Assembly: GCA_964600075.1 (NCBI GenBank)
Contig: CAZRIE010000070.1
Location: forward strand, 1 to 22,839
Source of the DNA: CAZRIE01 sp964600075
GTDB taxonomy: Bacteria; Bacteroidota; Bacteroidia; Flavobacteriales; Flavobacteriaceae
Reading direction: 5' to 3'
Length of the DNA: 22,839 nt
Notes under the pieces: model-generated
The model's input: the letters and a program-made list of their open reading frames with translations, nothing else
Databases searched by the model: none
Told to the model about the DNA's origin: nothing
In this document: piece after piece, positions 22,754 to 22,839 of the stretch
Position numbering within the stretch: the first letter of the stretch is position 1
Layout: each line of letters begins with the position of its first letter
Made by a program: the position numbers and the translations under genes

Positions 22754-22820
22754 AGGGGTGCTTGTTTCGACAGGCTGAGATTATACCCAATGAACCTGGG
22801 CGGGTAATGCAGCCAAGGGA
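22754..22820 (+). ncRNA. TPP riboswitch (THI element), aptamer
   Basis: The conserved THI-box blocks are present in order: GGGGTGC (22755-22761), GCTGAGA (22774-22780), ACCC (22785-22788), GAACCTG (22792-22798), GGTAATGC (22803-22810) and AAGGGA (22815-22820). This aptamer binds thiamine pyrophosphate and turns off thiamine biosynthesis or uptake genes. Spacings are normal. The regulated gene and most of the expression platform lie beyond the window end; a short inverted repeat GCACTACAGTGC (22824-22835) follows and could belong to the platform. Confidence 0.93.
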
Positions 22821-22839
22821 TAGCACTACAGTGCAACTT

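Noticed and set aside
1..22839. CRISPR array, tRNA, rRNA or insertion sequence
   Set aside because: No regularly spaced repeats, no tRNA-like cloverleaf or rRNA sequence, and no transposase frame or terminal repeats were seen on reading both strands.

Overview
The window looks like a chromosomal segment of a marine-type flavobacterium (Bacteroidota, Flavobacteriaceae). The signs are moderate to low GC, few Shine-Dalgarno sequences, a TTG-N19-TANNTTTG promoter ahead of rplU, and typical Bacteroidota families (DUF2807, DUF4199, DUF4301, tandem M16 peptidases, PepSY-like small secreted proteins). The L21 protein also carries a long tail. Genus and species cannot be fixed from this sequence alone. 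Most of the segment is ordinary core genome. The accessory-looking parts are about 7.5-11.1 kb and 16.3-18.6 kb.

Layout. 0.1-2.0 kb: an EamA/DMT permease and a secreted DUF2807 beta-solenoid protein. 2.2-5.7 kb, minus strand: two M16 zinc-peptidase-like proteins, one with an intact HxxEH site and one lacking it, probably acting as a pair. 5.9-7.5 kb: a DUF4199 membrane protein, then the rplU-rpmA ribosomal operon with a readable promoter and terminator. 7.5-8.4 kb: a small orphan gene and a largely non-coding stretch with an operator-like palindrome and a nine-base G run. 8.4-11.1 kb: an endolysin-like M15 peptidase with two peptidoglycan-binding-like domains and no signal peptide, then a lipoprotein, a 59-residue protein and a stand-alone GAF protein. 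11.2-12.5 kb, minus: ahcY. 12.6-16.3 kb: a phosphopantetheinyl transferase, an overlapping trio (thiamine-binding-like protein, PnuC-type vitamin transporter, NadR-like kinase) and a DUF4301 protein. 16.5-18.6 kb: three paralogous small secreted PepSY-like proteins, interrupted by a 100-base assembly gap. 18.8-22.6 kb: a sigma-54-type response regulator and a hybrid histidine kinase, tail to tail and overlapping by 26 bases. The last 90 bases hold a TPP riboswitch reading out of the window.

How the parts may work together. The vitamin trio looks like an uptake-and-trap module in which a PnuC facilitator is coupled to a kinase. Its substrate, nicotinamide riboside or thiamine, is ambiguous because the first gene is of the thiamine-binding type. 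The kinase and response regulator very likely form one phosphorelay (His to Asp to His to Asp). They lie beside three secreted-protein genes, and a TTGG-containing upstream element is shared closely by the second and third copies and loosely by the first. A regulatory link is therefore possible but unproven. The M15 enzyme followed by a lipoprotein has the layout of a wall-degrading effector with an envelope immunity protein. No secretion-system gene is visible here, so this is only a hypothesis.
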